Assembly: GCF_900116715.1 (NCBI RefSeq)
Contig: NZ_FPBM01000012.1
Span: 59,710-123,709, forward strand
Length of the DNA: 64,000 bases
Direction: 5' to 3'
Source of the DNA: Polaromonas sp. YR568
GTDB taxonomy: Bacteria > Pseudomonadota > Gammaproteobacteria > Burkholderiales > Burkholderiaceae_C
The notes under the pieces were generated by a model. It was given only the letters and a program-made list of their open reading frames with translations, did no database searches and was not told the DNA's origin. Of this stretch, positions 8,086 through 16,570 are shown piece by piece (within the stretch, counting starts at the first letter, position 1; each line of letters opens with the position of its first letter). The translations under genes and the position numbers were made by a program.

Positions 8086-9621
8086 ATGAAACAAGGCCTC
8101 TCGCTTCGCGTCTCGCAGCACCTCGCGCTGACGCCTCAACTGCAGCAGTCGATCCGGCTGCTGCAGCTGTCGACGCTTGAGCTGAGCCAGGAAGTCGAGC
8201 AGATGCTCGATGAGAATCCCTTCCTGGAAATAGCCGAGGAAACGGCTGTGCGTGAGGAGTTCGGGCTGGAGCATGTCAACACGCCGGTCAGCCAGGACAG
8301 CCGGGAGTTTGAGTCCACAACGGATTCCGGCTCTGCCGCCCCGGATGACGCGGGCGCTTCGGCCGCCGGTGAGTCCGAGGTCAGCGCGGAGCCCAAGCTG
8401 GAGGAAAGCTGGGACGGCGACGGCACGGTGGAAACCGCGCCTGACGACAGCGAGTGGGGCAGTGACGCGCCGCCGCGCAAGAACAACAACGAAGAGAGCG
8501 ATACCGAGGCCTCCGACCTGACGGGCAGCCACGAGTCGCTGCAAGACCACCTGCACCGGCAGTCGCTGGGCCTGCGGCTTTCTGAAGAAGACCGCGCAGC
8601 GCTGCACTTCCTCATTGAATCGCTCAACGACGACGGCTATCTGGAAGACAGCCTGGCGTCTTTGGCGGCCGGCCTGGCCGGCAACGACCTGGAGCAGGCC
8701 GAAGAACTGGAGCAGCGTTTTGCCATGGCGCTCAAGCTGCTGCACCACATGGAGCCGGCCGGCGTAGGCGCGCGCAACCTGGCCGAATGCCTGGGGCTGC
8801 AATTGCTGGACTGCAAGGACTGCGAAGAAACCCGTGCCGCCATTGCCATGTGCAAGCAGCCGATGGAGCTGCTGGCCAAACGCGATGTGAAACGGCTGTC
8901 GCACCTGTGCGGCTTCACCGAAGCCGCGATCAAGGGCGCGATCACCATCATCGGACGGCTGGATCCCAAACCCGGGCGCCGCTTTGTGAATGTGGAGCGC
9001 AACCTGATCGTGCCCGACGTCATCGTCATCAAGTCGGGCCGGGGCTTCAAGGTCTCGCTCAACGGTGACGTCATGCCGCGCCTGCGCGTGCACGACATCT
9101 ATGCCAACGCCCTCAAGCAGCACAAGGGCCAGGGCGGCCAGGCGCTGCAGCAGCGCCTGCAAGAGGCACGCTGGTTCATCAAAAACATCCAGCAGCGCTT
9201 TGACACCATCCTGCGCGTGAGCAGCGCGATTGTGGAGCGGCAGAAGAACTTCTTTACCCACGGCGAGCTTGCGATGCGCCCGCTGGTGCTGCGCGAAATT
9301 GCCGATGAGCTGGGCCTGCATGAGTCCACCATCTCGCGCGTGACCACAGCCAAATACATGGGCACGCCCTTCGGCACCTTCGAGCTCAAGTACTTCTTCG
9401 GCTCCGCCCTGGGCACCGAAACCGGCGGCAACGCGTCCAGCACAGCGGTGCGCGCGCTCATCAAACAATTCGTCTCGTCTGAAAGCCTCAAAAAGCCGCT
9501 CAGCGACAACCAGATTTCCGAAATGCTCAAAGAGCAGGGCATTGAATGCGCGCGCCGCACCGTGGCCAAGTACCGCGAAGCCTTGCGCATCGCGCCTGCC
9601 AATTTGCGCAAGTCACTCTAG
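8086..9621 (+). CDS. rpoN: RNA polymerase sigma-54 factor
   Basis: This is a 511-residue sigma-54. The glutamine- and leucine-rich activator-interacting region I spans about residues 1-50 (SLRVSQHLALTPQLQQSIRL). An acidic serine/aspartate-rich linker follows at about 60-150. Then come the core-binding and DNA-binding domains, with the diagnostic RpoN box ARRTVAKYRE at residues 489-498. It directs transcription from -24/-12 promoters together with AAA+ activators. It follows lptB as in many Proteobacteria. The genes that usually come next, hpf and ptsN, are instead found at about 37 kb in this window. Confidence 0.98.
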   Translation: MKQGLSLRVSQHLALTPQLQQSIRLLQLSTLELSQEVEQMLDENPFLEIAEETAVREEFGLEHVNTPVSQDSREFESTTDSGSAAPDDAGASAAGESEVSAEPKLEESWDGDGTVETAPDDSEWGSDAPPRKNNNEESDTEASDLTGSHESLQDHLHRQSLGLRLSEEDRAALHFLIESLNDDGYLEDSLASLAAGLAGNDLEQAEELEQRFAMALKLLHHMEPAGVGARNLAECLGLQLLDCKDCEETRAAIAMCKQPMELLAKRDVKRLSHLCGFTEAAIKGAITIIGRLDPKPGRRFVNVERNLIVPDVIVIKSGRGFKVSLNGDVMPRLRVHDIYANALKQHKGQGGQALQQRLQEARWFIKNIQQRFDTILRVSSAIVERQKNFFTHGELAMRPLVLREIADELGLHESTISRVTTAKYMGTPFGTFELKYFFGSALGTETGGNASSTAVRALIKQFVSSESLKKPLSDNQISEMLKEQGIECARRTVAKYREALRIAPANLRKSL

Positions 9622-9663
9622 CCGCGCTATCAGGCCGCGCTGCCCCGTCTTTCAAAGTCAGTC

Positions 9664-11088
9664 ATGAACCAACTCCAACTCTTTTTACCTTGCGCCGCAG
9701 GCGTCGAGGCACTGCTCGCCACCGAAGTGCAGCGCGTCACCGGCATCCAGGGCAAAGCCTGGCGCGCCGGCGTGCAACTGCAGGCTTCCTGGCGCGATGC
9801 GCTGCAGCTCAACCTGCACAGCCGCCTGGCGCAGCGCGTGCTCATCGAGCTGCAACACAACCAGTACCGCAGCGAGCAAGATCTCTACAACGCAGCCGCC
9901 AACGTGGCCTGGGAAATCTGGTTCACGCCCAAGCAAACCTTCAAGGTCGAGATCACCGCCCAGCACAGCCCGCTGCAAAGCCTGAACTTCGCCGCGCTGA
10001 AGATCAAGGACGCGATTGCCGACCGCTTTCGCGCCAAGTTCGACGACGTGCGGCCCAGCGTCGACACGCGCTGGCCGGATGTGCGCGTCTACGTGCACCT
10101 GACGACCGACACCGTCACCATCTACATCGACACCTCGGGCGAGCCGCTCTTCAAGCGCGGCTGGCGTGAAGACAAAGGCGACGCCCCGCTGAAGGAAACC
10201 CTGGCCGCGGCCATGATTGCCGCCAGTGGCTGGGACCAGCTCTGCAAGGATGGCGTGCCGCTGTACGACCCCTGCTGCGGCTCGGGCACCATCGCGATTG
10301 AGGCGGCGCAGATTGCCTGCAACATCGCCCCCGGCATCAACCGGCGCTTTGCCTTCCAGAAGTATTTGCCCTTCCAGGGCCATGTATGGGACGGCCTGCT
10401 CGACCAGGCCGAAGCCGCCATCACCGAGCCCACGGCGCCGGTCTTCGGCAGCGATGTATCTTTCCGCATGGTCGACTTTGCCGAGCGCAATGCCGAGCGC
10501 GCCGGTGTGGCCAACGCCGTGCAGCTGCGCGGCGGTGACGCGTTGCAGCGCATGCCGCCTGCGCCGTCGGGCGTGATGCTGGTGAACCCGCCTTATGGTG
10601 AACGTATTGACGTAGCGGGTGTGGCCGGCATTACCGGTGTGCAGGGGCGCGACCAGCGCCGCCAGCAACAAGACCCGCGCGCGCAGCAGGACCACCGCAA
10701 CCAGCCCATCGATGAATTCGGCCAGCCGCTCAATCGCGATGCGGGTGACTATCGCAACAGCGCCGACACCCGTGAAGAGCCCGCGTTTGAAACCCCGCGT
10801 GACCGCTCGGCCAACCCGGGCCGCGAGCAGGCACAAAACGCCTGGGGCGAAGAAGCCACCGACTTCTTTCCGCAACTGGCCGCGCACTGGAAGAAAAACT
10901 ACGCCGGCTGGACAGCCCACGTGCTCACGCCCGACCTCAAGCTGCCCGGCAAGATGCGCCTGAAAGAATCGCGCCGCGTGCCGATGTGGAACGGCCCCAT
11001 TGAGTGCCGCCTGTTCCGCTTTGACATGGTGGCCGGCTCCGCACGCGGCAAACCGGCCGCCGCCGCACCCAACGAGCCGGCCGCGTGA
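9664..11088 (+). CDS. THUMP-domain RNA methyltransferase, RlmL-like, with a large insertion
   Basis: This 474-residue protein has an N-terminal ferredoxin-like/THUMP region (about residues 1-165) and a Rossmann methyltransferase domain with DPCCGSG at about 202-208 and the catalytic NPPYGER near 307-313. This is the RlmL N-terminal type, which modifies 23S rRNA guanine 2445 in E. coli. The C-terminal RlmK-like domain of the E. coli fusion is absent. Directly after NPPYGER there is a hydrophilic stretch rich in Q, R, D and N (about residues 325-400). It is not part of the fold I know and appears to split the catalytic domain before it resumes at FFPQLAAHWKKNYAGW. The PIN gene start overlaps its stop. 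Confidence 0.88.
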   Translation: MNQLQLFLPCAAGVEALLATEVQRVTGIQGKAWRAGVQLQASWRDALQLNLHSRLAQRVLIELQHNQYRSEQDLYNAAANVAWEIWFTPKQTFKVEITAQHSPLQSLNFAALKIKDAIADRFRAKFDDVRPSVDTRWPDVRVYVHLTTDTVTIYIDTSGEPLFKRGWREDKGDAPLKETLAAAMIAASGWDQLCKDGVPLYDPCCGSGTIAIEAAQIACNIAPGINRRFAFQKYLPFQGHVWDGLLDQAEAAITEPTAPVFGSDVSFRMVDFAERNAERAGVANAVQLRGGDALQRMPPAPSGVMLVNPPYGERIDVAGVAGITGVQGRDQRRQQQDPRAQQDHRNQPIDEFGQPLNRDAGDYRNSADTREEPAFETPRDRSANPGREQAQNAWGEEATDFFPQLAAHWKKNYAGWTAHVLTPDLKLPGKMRLKESRRVPMWNGPIECRLFRFDMVAGSARGKPAAAAPNEPAA

Positions 11089-11504
11089 CGGCCCCCGCGC
11101 GCCAGCCCATCGTGCTGGACACCAACATCGTCCTCGACCTGTTTGTCTTTAACGACGCGGCGGCGCAGCCGCTGAAAAGAGCGCTGGAGGCCGGCGAGCT
11201 CGACTGGCTGGCCACGCAGGCCATGCGCGACGAGCTTGAGCGCGTGCTGGCCTATCCGCAAATCATTCCGCGCCTGGCGTTTTACGAATTGAGCGCCGGC
11301 GATGTGCTCGCCGCCTTTGACCGGCATGTGCGCCTGACGGAGGTCGCCGCCAAGGCCGGCGTCACCTGCAGTGACCCTGACGACCAGAAGTTCATCGATC
11401 TGGCGGTTGCGGCCAAAGCCTTGCTGCTCAGCAAGGACCGGGCCGTGCTTTCAATGGCAAAACGGCTGCTGACCCAAGAAGTACGGGCGCAAGCAGCTAT
11501 TTAA
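11085..11504 (+). CDS. PIN-domain putative ribonuclease (toxin-like)
   Basis: This 139-residue protein is of the putative toxin PIN family. The metal-binding acidic residues expected of a PIN nuclease are visible: VLDTNIVLD near residues 8-16, a glutamate in MRDELERVL near 45-53, and the SDPDDQKFIDLA segment near 95-106. The GTG start overlaps the rlmL-like stop by four bases, implying translational coupling. No antitoxin-like small gene is adjacent, so it may be an orphan or have a role in RNA processing rather than a toxin-antitoxin pair. Its last codons (AQAAI) coincide with the start of a dispersed short repeat. Confidence 0.8.
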   Translation: MTAPARQPIVLDTNIVLDLFVFNDAAAQPLKRALEAGELDWLATQAMRDELERVLAYPQIIPRLAFYELSAGDVLAAFDRHVRLTEVAAKAGVTCSDPDDQKFIDLAVAAKALLLSKDRAVLSMAKRLLTQEVRAQAAI

Positions 11505-11511
11505 TTGATAG
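11487..11511. repeat. Short dispersed repeat GCGCAAGCAGCTA-n-TTGATAG, copy 1
   Basis: GCGCAAGCAGCTATTTAATTGATAG-type sequence; the GCGCAAGCAGCTA half and the TTGATAG half recur at 35459-35485, and the reverse complement recurs at 22361-22380. This copy supplies the last five codons and the stop of the PIN gene. Confidence 0.6.
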
Positions 11512-11547
11512 TGGATAGTTTTCCGGATTGACCGACGGAACAGGCCA

Positions 11548-13353
11548 TCAACCCGCTGCGCGTTCAGCCGCAGCCCCGGGAGGCACGGTGATAGGCGGCA
11601 CCGCGGCCTGACCGGGCGCCGCAGCAGAGGCGTCACCCGCCACCGGCACATGGATGCCATTGGCCTGCGCGGGCATGTGGCCGCCCGGCCCCACGCCGTT
11701 GGCGCGAAAGCTGTGCGCGCTGGCCAGCGGCCAGTAGTAGCTGAACACCGTGTTTTGTTTTTCCAGCGAGCCGAGCAGCGCGCCTGGCTCCACCTGCATG
11801 ATGAGGTTGCTCAGCAGACGCACTTCGGTGTCGGTCAGCCGCCGCACGATGTGATGGGCATTGACCTCGCGCGGGTGGCACAGGCCCGCGGCCTGTACCA
11901 GCTCTTGCAGCGCATGCAGCGTGCTGCGGTGAAAGTTGCGCACGCGCTCGGCCTTGTCGGGCACCACCAGCGCCTGCTGGCGCACCGGGTCTTGCGTGGT
12001 AACGCCCGTCGGGCATTTGCCGGTGTGGCAGCTTTGCGCCTGGATGCAGCCCAGCGCCATCATGAAGCCGCGCCCGGCGTTGCACCAGTCGGCGCCCAGC
12101 GCCATCAGCCGCACCATGTCAAAGGCGCTCACGACCTTGCCGGCCGCGCCTATGGAGACACGGCTGCGCAGGTTCACGCCGATCAGCGTGTTGTGCACCA
12201 GCAGCAGGCCCTCTTGCAGCGGCGCGCCCACGTGGTCGGTGAACTCGACCGGCGCCGCGCCCGTGCCGCCCTCAGCGCCATCGACCACGATGAAGTCCGG
12301 CGTGATGTTGGTCTCCAGCATGGCTTTGACAATCGCAAACCATTCCCAGGGGTGACCAATGCAGAACTTGAAGCCGGTCGGTTTGCCGCCCGAGAGCTTT
12401 CGCAGCTTGGCGATGAAATGCATCATCTCGACCGGCGTGGTGAAGGCGCTGTGGCTGGAGGGCGAGATGCAGTCCTTGCCCTCCGGCACACCGCGTGCCG
12501 CCGAGATTTCACTCGTCACCTTGGGGCCAGGCAAGATGCCGCCGTGGCCGGGCTTGGCGCCCTGGCTCATCTTGAGCTCTATAAGCTTGACCTGCGGGTC
12601 GCGCGCGTTGGCGGCAAAGCGCTCTTCGCTGAATGTGCCGTCTTCATTGCGGCAGCCGAAATAGCCCGAGCCGATTTCCCAGATCAGGTCGCCGCCATGC
12701 AGGCGGTGGTGCTGCGAGATCGAACCCTCACCGGTGTCATGCGCAAAACCGCCCAGCTTGGCGCCCTTGTTCAGCGCCATGATGGCGTTGGCCGAGAGCG
12801 AACCGAAGCTCAGCGCCGAAATATTGAACACACTGGCGTGATAGGGCTGCGTGCAGGGCTCCACTGAAGGCGAAGGATGATCGGGCGAGCCGCCTATCCA
12901 GACGCGAAAGTCATGCGAAGGCAGCTTGGTCGGCGACATCGAATGGTTGACCCATTCGTAGCCCTGCGCGCCCACATCCAGCTGCGTGCCGAAAGGCCGG
13001 TTGTCGGGTTCGCCCTTGGAGCGCTGGTACACCAGCGAGCGCTGCGCGCGTGAAAACGGCGTCGCCTCGCTGTCGCTTTCGATGAAGTACTGGCGCATCT
13101 CCGGCCGGATGAACTCGAAGAGAAAGCGCATGTGGCCGATGACCGGGTAGTTGCGCAGCACCGCATGGCGTGTCTGCCGCAGGTCGCGGATACCCACGCA
13201 GACCAGCACTACGCCGGCCACCAGAGAGACCAGGGCCAGCTTCCCCAGCCCAAAGATCATCAAGCCGAGCAGCCCCAGCACGGCGGCCAGCCCGCACAAG
13301 GCCATAAAGGAGTAACGGACAGGGAACCAGGCATCCAGGCGCTGAAGAAACAT
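11548..13353 (-). CDS. Membrane-anchored FMN-binding glutamate synthase family protein
   Basis: This 601-residue protein carries two hydrophobic helices at about residues 13-60 and then a domain matching the central and FMN-binding region of glutamate synthase large subunits. Visible marks are NISALSFGSLS, GEGSISQHH, the phosphate-binding VDGAEGGTGAAPVEF, and the iron-sulfur cysteine pattern C-x5-C-x4-C in CIQAQSCHTGKCPTG. There is no amidotransferase domain, so it cannot be a normal glutamate synthase on its own; the physiological reaction is unknown. The C-terminal 40 residues are alanine/proline-rich. The ATG at 13353 starts just before the first helix; upstream codons in frame are not convincing. 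Confidence 0.88.
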   Translation of the reverse strand: MFLQRLDAWFPVRYSFMALCGLAAVLGLLGLMIFGLGKLALVSLVAGVVLVCVGIRDLRQTRHAVLRNYPVIGHMRFLFEFIRPEMRQYFIESDSEATPFSRAQRSLVYQRSKGEPDNRPFGTQLDVGAQGYEWVNHSMSPTKLPSHDFRVWIGGSPDHPSPSVEPCTQPYHASVFNISALSFGSLSANAIMALNKGAKLGGFAHDTGEGSISQHHRLHGGDLIWEIGSGYFGCRNEDGTFSEERFAANARDPQVKLIELKMSQGAKPGHGGILPGPKVTSEISAARGVPEGKDCISPSSHSAFTTPVEMMHFIAKLRKLSGGKPTGFKFCIGHPWEWFAIVKAMLETNITPDFIVVDGAEGGTGAAPVEFTDHVGAPLQEGLLLVHNTLIGVNLRSRVSIGAAGKVVSAFDMVRLMALGADWCNAGRGFMMALGCIQAQSCHTGKCPTGVTTQDPVRQQALVVPDKAERVRNFHRSTLHALQELVQAAGLCHPREVNAHHIVRRLTDTEVRLLSNLIMQVEPGALLGSLEKQNTVFSYYWPLASAHSFRANGVGPGGHMPAQANGIHVPVAGDASAAAPGQAAVPPITVPPGAAAERAAG

Positions 13354-13473
13354 GGTGGGGCTCTCGTGGGGGCTAGGTGACAAAAGGGCACAAAGCAAAG
13401 ACGTGCAGCCGCAATGCGCCAGATACACTTTGCATCATAAGAGCCTCATGTGACGCTCAGAACGGTTTTTTTC

Positions 13474-14304
13474 ATGAAGCCCACCCCCAAAAACACCCCC
13501 TCTTCAGCGCAGCCGCCCGCCCAGGGCTTCCTCGAAACCGAAGACTTTGACGAACTCGACGCCATCCTTGATGAGCTGCGCACCCGCTATGACGAAACAC
13601 CGCAGTGGGAGTTTTGCGAGGGCTTTATGGCCGCCGTGATCTGCTCGCGCCGCCCCATGGAGGCCAATGAATACCTGCCTGTGCTGCTCGCCGTGCCTGC
13701 GGAAGGCGAAGCGCCGGACCCGGAAGGCGGCTCATTTGCCGGCGATGCACAACGTGAGCGCTTCCTCACACTCTGGAACCGGCGCTGGAATGAAGTAGCC
13801 ACCGCGCTGGACGCCGAGGTCGACTCGCTCGAGGACGACAACTGCTACCACCCCGAGGTGATGGACATACGCGGCGCCGTGGCCGACATGCCGGCCGAGG
13901 AGCGCAGCGCCTTCAAGGGCGAAGACCTGCCGGCTTTTGCTCAGGTGTGGGCGCTGGGCTTTATGTTTGCGGTTGAAAGCTGGCCCGATGAATGGATGGC
14001 GCCGCGCGACAAGGACGCCGCCAAATGGCTGGACGGCGCCCTGCAAGCCGTCGTCGCCATGACGGAAGACGACAGCGCCGCGCCCGAAGTGTCACCCCTG
14101 AGCGAAGACGGCGCGCCCAGCACCAGCATTGCCCGCCTCAACGCCTTCGGCGAGGCGATCTGGGCGGTGTATGACCTGCGGGAACTGTGGAAGACGCTGG
14201 GCCCCAAGGTCGAGACCGTGCGGGTGGAGGCCACGCCTGGGCGCAACGACCTTTGTTATTGCGGCAGCGGGAAGAAATACAAGAAGTGCCACGGGGCGGG
14301 CTGA
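13474..14304 (+). CDS. UPF0149 family protein with C-terminal SEC-C zinc motif
   Basis: This is a 276-residue, acidic, cytoplasmic protein. Residues 20-210 resemble the UPF0149/YecA fold (ILDELRTRYDETPQWEFCEGFMAAV near the start, FAQVWALGFMFAVESWPDEW in the middle). The end carries a SEC-C zinc-binding motif with the pattern C-x-C-x8-C-H (NDLCYCGSGKKYKKCHG), as in SecA and YecA. SEC-C binds zinc and can contact ribosomes or SecB, so a link to protein targeting is possible but unproven. The ATG at 13474 is chosen; a GTG 24 bases upstream is an alternative. It converges on kup with a 19-base gap. Confidence 0.85.
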   Translation: MKPTPKNTPSSAQPPAQGFLETEDFDELDAILDELRTRYDETPQWEFCEGFMAAVICSRRPMEANEYLPVLLAVPAEGEAPDPEGGSFAGDAQRERFLTLWNRRWNEVATALDAEVDSLEDDNCYHPEVMDIRGAVADMPAEERSAFKGEDLPAFAQVWALGFMFAVESWPDEWMAPRDKDAAKWLDGALQAVVAMTEDDSAAPEVSPLSEDGAPSTSIARLNAFGEAIWAVYDLRELWKTLGPKVETVRVEATPGRNDLCYCGSGKKYKKCHGAG

Positions 14305-14323
14305 GGAGCCCCGGCGGCGCCTC

Positions 14324-16192
14324 TTAAATCTCGATCTTGCTGCCGAGCTCCACCACCGAGTTGTTCGGCAGGTTCAAAAAGTCCGCCGCGCCGCTGGCGT
14401 TGTGGTGCATCTGCGCAAACAGCTTTTCGCGCCACGGGGCCATGCCGCTGCCGATGGTCGGGATGACGGTGTCGCGTGAGAGGAAGTAGCTGGTCGTCAT
14501 GGACTCCAGCTCGCAGCCGCGGCCCTTGATCTGCTGCAGCGCCTTGGGCAGGTCCAGGTCGTTCTTGAAACCGTAGTGCACGTTGACCTGCCAGCAATCG
14601 TGGCCCAGTGACTCGATCTCCAGGCGCTTGTTCATGCCTATCCAGGGGATCTCGTGGTTGCGCACCGTCACGAACAGGTTTTGCTCGTGCAGCACCTTGT
14701 TGTGCTTGAGGTTGTGCAAGAGCGCGTTGGGCACGCTGCCAGGTTCGGCGGTCAGGAACACCGCCGTACCCTCAACCCGCGCGGGCGGGCTGACGAAGAC
14801 GGCGTCGAGGAAGCTGGGCAGGTCGATCGCATCGGCGCGCAGCTTTTCATTGAGCAGGTGCCGGCCTTCCTTCCAGGTGATCATCAGCGTGAAGACAGCG
14901 CCGCCAATCACCAGCGGGAACCAGCCGCCCGCAAACAGCTTCATCAGGTTGGAGGCAAAAAAGGCGAAGTCGACCACAAAGAAAACGCCGGTGGCGGCGA
15001 TGCACAGGCCCAGCGGGTACTTCCAGCCGTAGCGGATCACATAGAAGGTCAGGATGGTGGTGATCAGCATGTCGGTGCAAACCGCGATGCCGTAGGCTGC
15101 GGCCAGATTGCTCGACGAGCGGAACATCACCACCGCCAGCACGATGGTGATGAAGAGCCCCCAGTTGACGAAGGGCATGTAGATCTGGCCGGTGTCGCGC
15201 ACGCTGGTGTGCTGGATGTTGAGGCGCGGCAGATAGCCCATCTGGATGGCCTGCTTGGTCACGCTGAAGGCGCCGGTGATCAGGGCCTGCGAAGCGATCA
15301 CCGTGGCCATGGTGGCCAGGCCTACCAGCGGCAGCAGGGCCCACTCGGGCGCCATCAGGTAGAACGGGTTCTTCACGGCGGCCGGGTTGCTGATGAGCAA
15401 GGCGCCCTGGCCGAAGTAATTGAGCACCAGCGAAGGCATGACCACCGAGAACCAGGCCAGGCGGATCGGCTTTTTGCCGAAGTGGCCGAGGTCGGCGTAC
15501 AGCGCTTCGGCGCCTGTCACGCACAGCACCACGGCGCCCAGGATGATGAAGGTGGTGCCCGGGTTGTGCCACATGAACATCACCGCGTAATGCGGGCTGA
15601 GCGCCACCAGGATTTCAGGGTGGTGCACGATCTGCGAAATGCCCAGCAGCGCCAGCACGCCGAACCAGATCAGCGTGATGGGCCCGAAAAACCGGCCTAT
15701 GCCGGCCGTGCCGTGCTTTTGCACCGCAAAGAGGGCAAACAGGATGACGAGGGTGATCGGGATCACGCCCTGCTTGAAGGCGGGTGAGACGACTTCCAGG
15801 CCTTCAACCGCCGACAGCACCGAGATGGCCGGTGTGATGACGCCGTCGCCGTAGAAAAGAGATGTGCCGAAAATGCCCACCACGAGCAGGGTGCGGCGCA
15901 GCTGGGGCTTGTCTTTCACCGCGGTGGAGGCCAGCGCCAGCATGGCGATCAGGCCGCCTTCGCCGTTGTTGTCCGCGCGCAGCACCAGCGCCACGTACTT
16001 GATGGAAACGATGACGGTCAGCGTCCAGAAGAAGATGGACAGGATGCCGTAGACGTTGTCGGGGGTAAAGGGAACGTGCCCGGAACCGAAAACTTCCTTG
16101 ACGGCATACAGGACGCTGGTTCCGATGTCGCCATAGACGACACCAATGGCGCTCAGCGTGAGCGCCGCGAGTGATGATTTTTTACTGGACAC
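14324..16192 (-). CDS. kup: Low-affinity potassium transporter Kup
   Basis: This 622-residue inner-membrane protein has about twelve hydrophobic helices in the first 430 residues and a soluble C-terminal domain. The beginning LSAIGVVYGDIGTSVLYA and the segment ADNNGEGGLIAMLAL are diagnostic of the Kup/HAK/KUP family, proton-coupled potassium uptake systems active at low pH. Length matches E. coli Kup (622). The gene is monocistronic as far as can be seen: it converges with the UPF0149 gene and has a 378-base gap upstream. Confidence 0.97.
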   Translation of the reverse strand: MSSKKSSLAALTLSAIGVVYGDIGTSVLYAVKEVFGSGHVPFTPDNVYGILSIFFWTLTVIVSIKYVALVLRADNNGEGGLIAMLALASTAVKDKPQLRRTLLVVGIFGTSLFYGDGVITPAISVLSAVEGLEVVSPAFKQGVIPITLVILFALFAVQKHGTAGIGRFFGPITLIWFGVLALLGISQIVHHPEILVALSPHYAVMFMWHNPGTTFIILGAVVLCVTGAEALYADLGHFGKKPIRLAWFSVVMPSLVLNYFGQGALLISNPAAVKNPFYLMAPEWALLPLVGLATMATVIASQALITGAFSVTKQAIQMGYLPRLNIQHTSVRDTGQIYMPFVNWGLFITIVLAVVMFRSSSNLAAAYGIAVCTDMLITTILTFYVIRYGWKYPLGLCIAATGVFFVVDFAFFASNLMKLFAGGWFPLVIGGAVFTLMITWKEGRHLLNEKLRADAIDLPSFLDAVFVSPPARVEGTAVFLTAEPGSVPNALLHNLKHNKVLHEQNLFVTVRNHEIPWIGMNKRLEIESLGHDCWQVNVHYGFKNDLDLPKALQQIKGRGCELESMTTSYFLSRDTVIPTIGSGMAPWREKLFAQMHHNASGAADFLNLPNNSVVELGSKIEI

Positions 16193-16515
16193 AAAAACTT
16201 CCCGTCTTTGCGTTTGACCCCCCTTCTAGCGGGCCAAAAGCGGCGGGAATGGTTACCTTTGGGAACGCTATTTTGCGCCCGGGTGCTTAGCTTGCAAGTC
16301 GGCGGCCGCCCCTAATTCCAACAAAAGGCTTATTTGTTGCACCGCAACAACTTGTAACAAACGAGCGCCCAATCCTCCGCCTGACAGGCCGCAAGGCACC
16401 CGGTTCAGCCTGCTACTTTTTCCATAGCTGGCCACGCGCACTGGCCGTGGGCGCAAGCCGTATGTACGACACAAGTTCACGGGGAAACGCCGCCAGGGCG
16501 GGAAAGCCGGGTAAG
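16193..16515. promoter_or_regulatory. Gap between kup and the iron cassette, with a kup-side inverted repeat
   Basis: No gene was found here. A perfect seven-base inverted repeat TTGTTGC-ACC-GCAACAA lies at 16334-16350, immediately followed by a small palindrome TTGTAACAA at 16352-16360. Both are upstream of kup and could be operator sites for it. The part next to the sigma gene is occupied by the Fur box annotated separately. No promoter boxes are assigned with confidence. Confidence 0.4.
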
Positions 16516-16532
16516 ATGAGAATAGTTCTCAT
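16516..16532. promoter_or_regulatory. Fur box upstream of the FecI-like sigma gene
   Basis: ATGAGAATAGTTCTCAT is a perfect 17-base palindrome (seven-base arms around TAG), and its outer bases match the GAGAAT/ATTCTC core of Fur operators. It lies 38 bases before the sigma-factor ATG. Fur loaded with iron should repress the sigma gene here, which makes the cassette iron-starvation induced. Confidence 0.85.
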
Positions 16533-16570
16533 TAATATCCAGCCATTCTCGTCTTTCACCCAGTCCCACC

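Noticed and set aside
8071..9468. Long open frame antisense to rpoN
   Set aside because: Histidine-, arginine- and glutamine-rich translation with no domain; shadow of rpoN.
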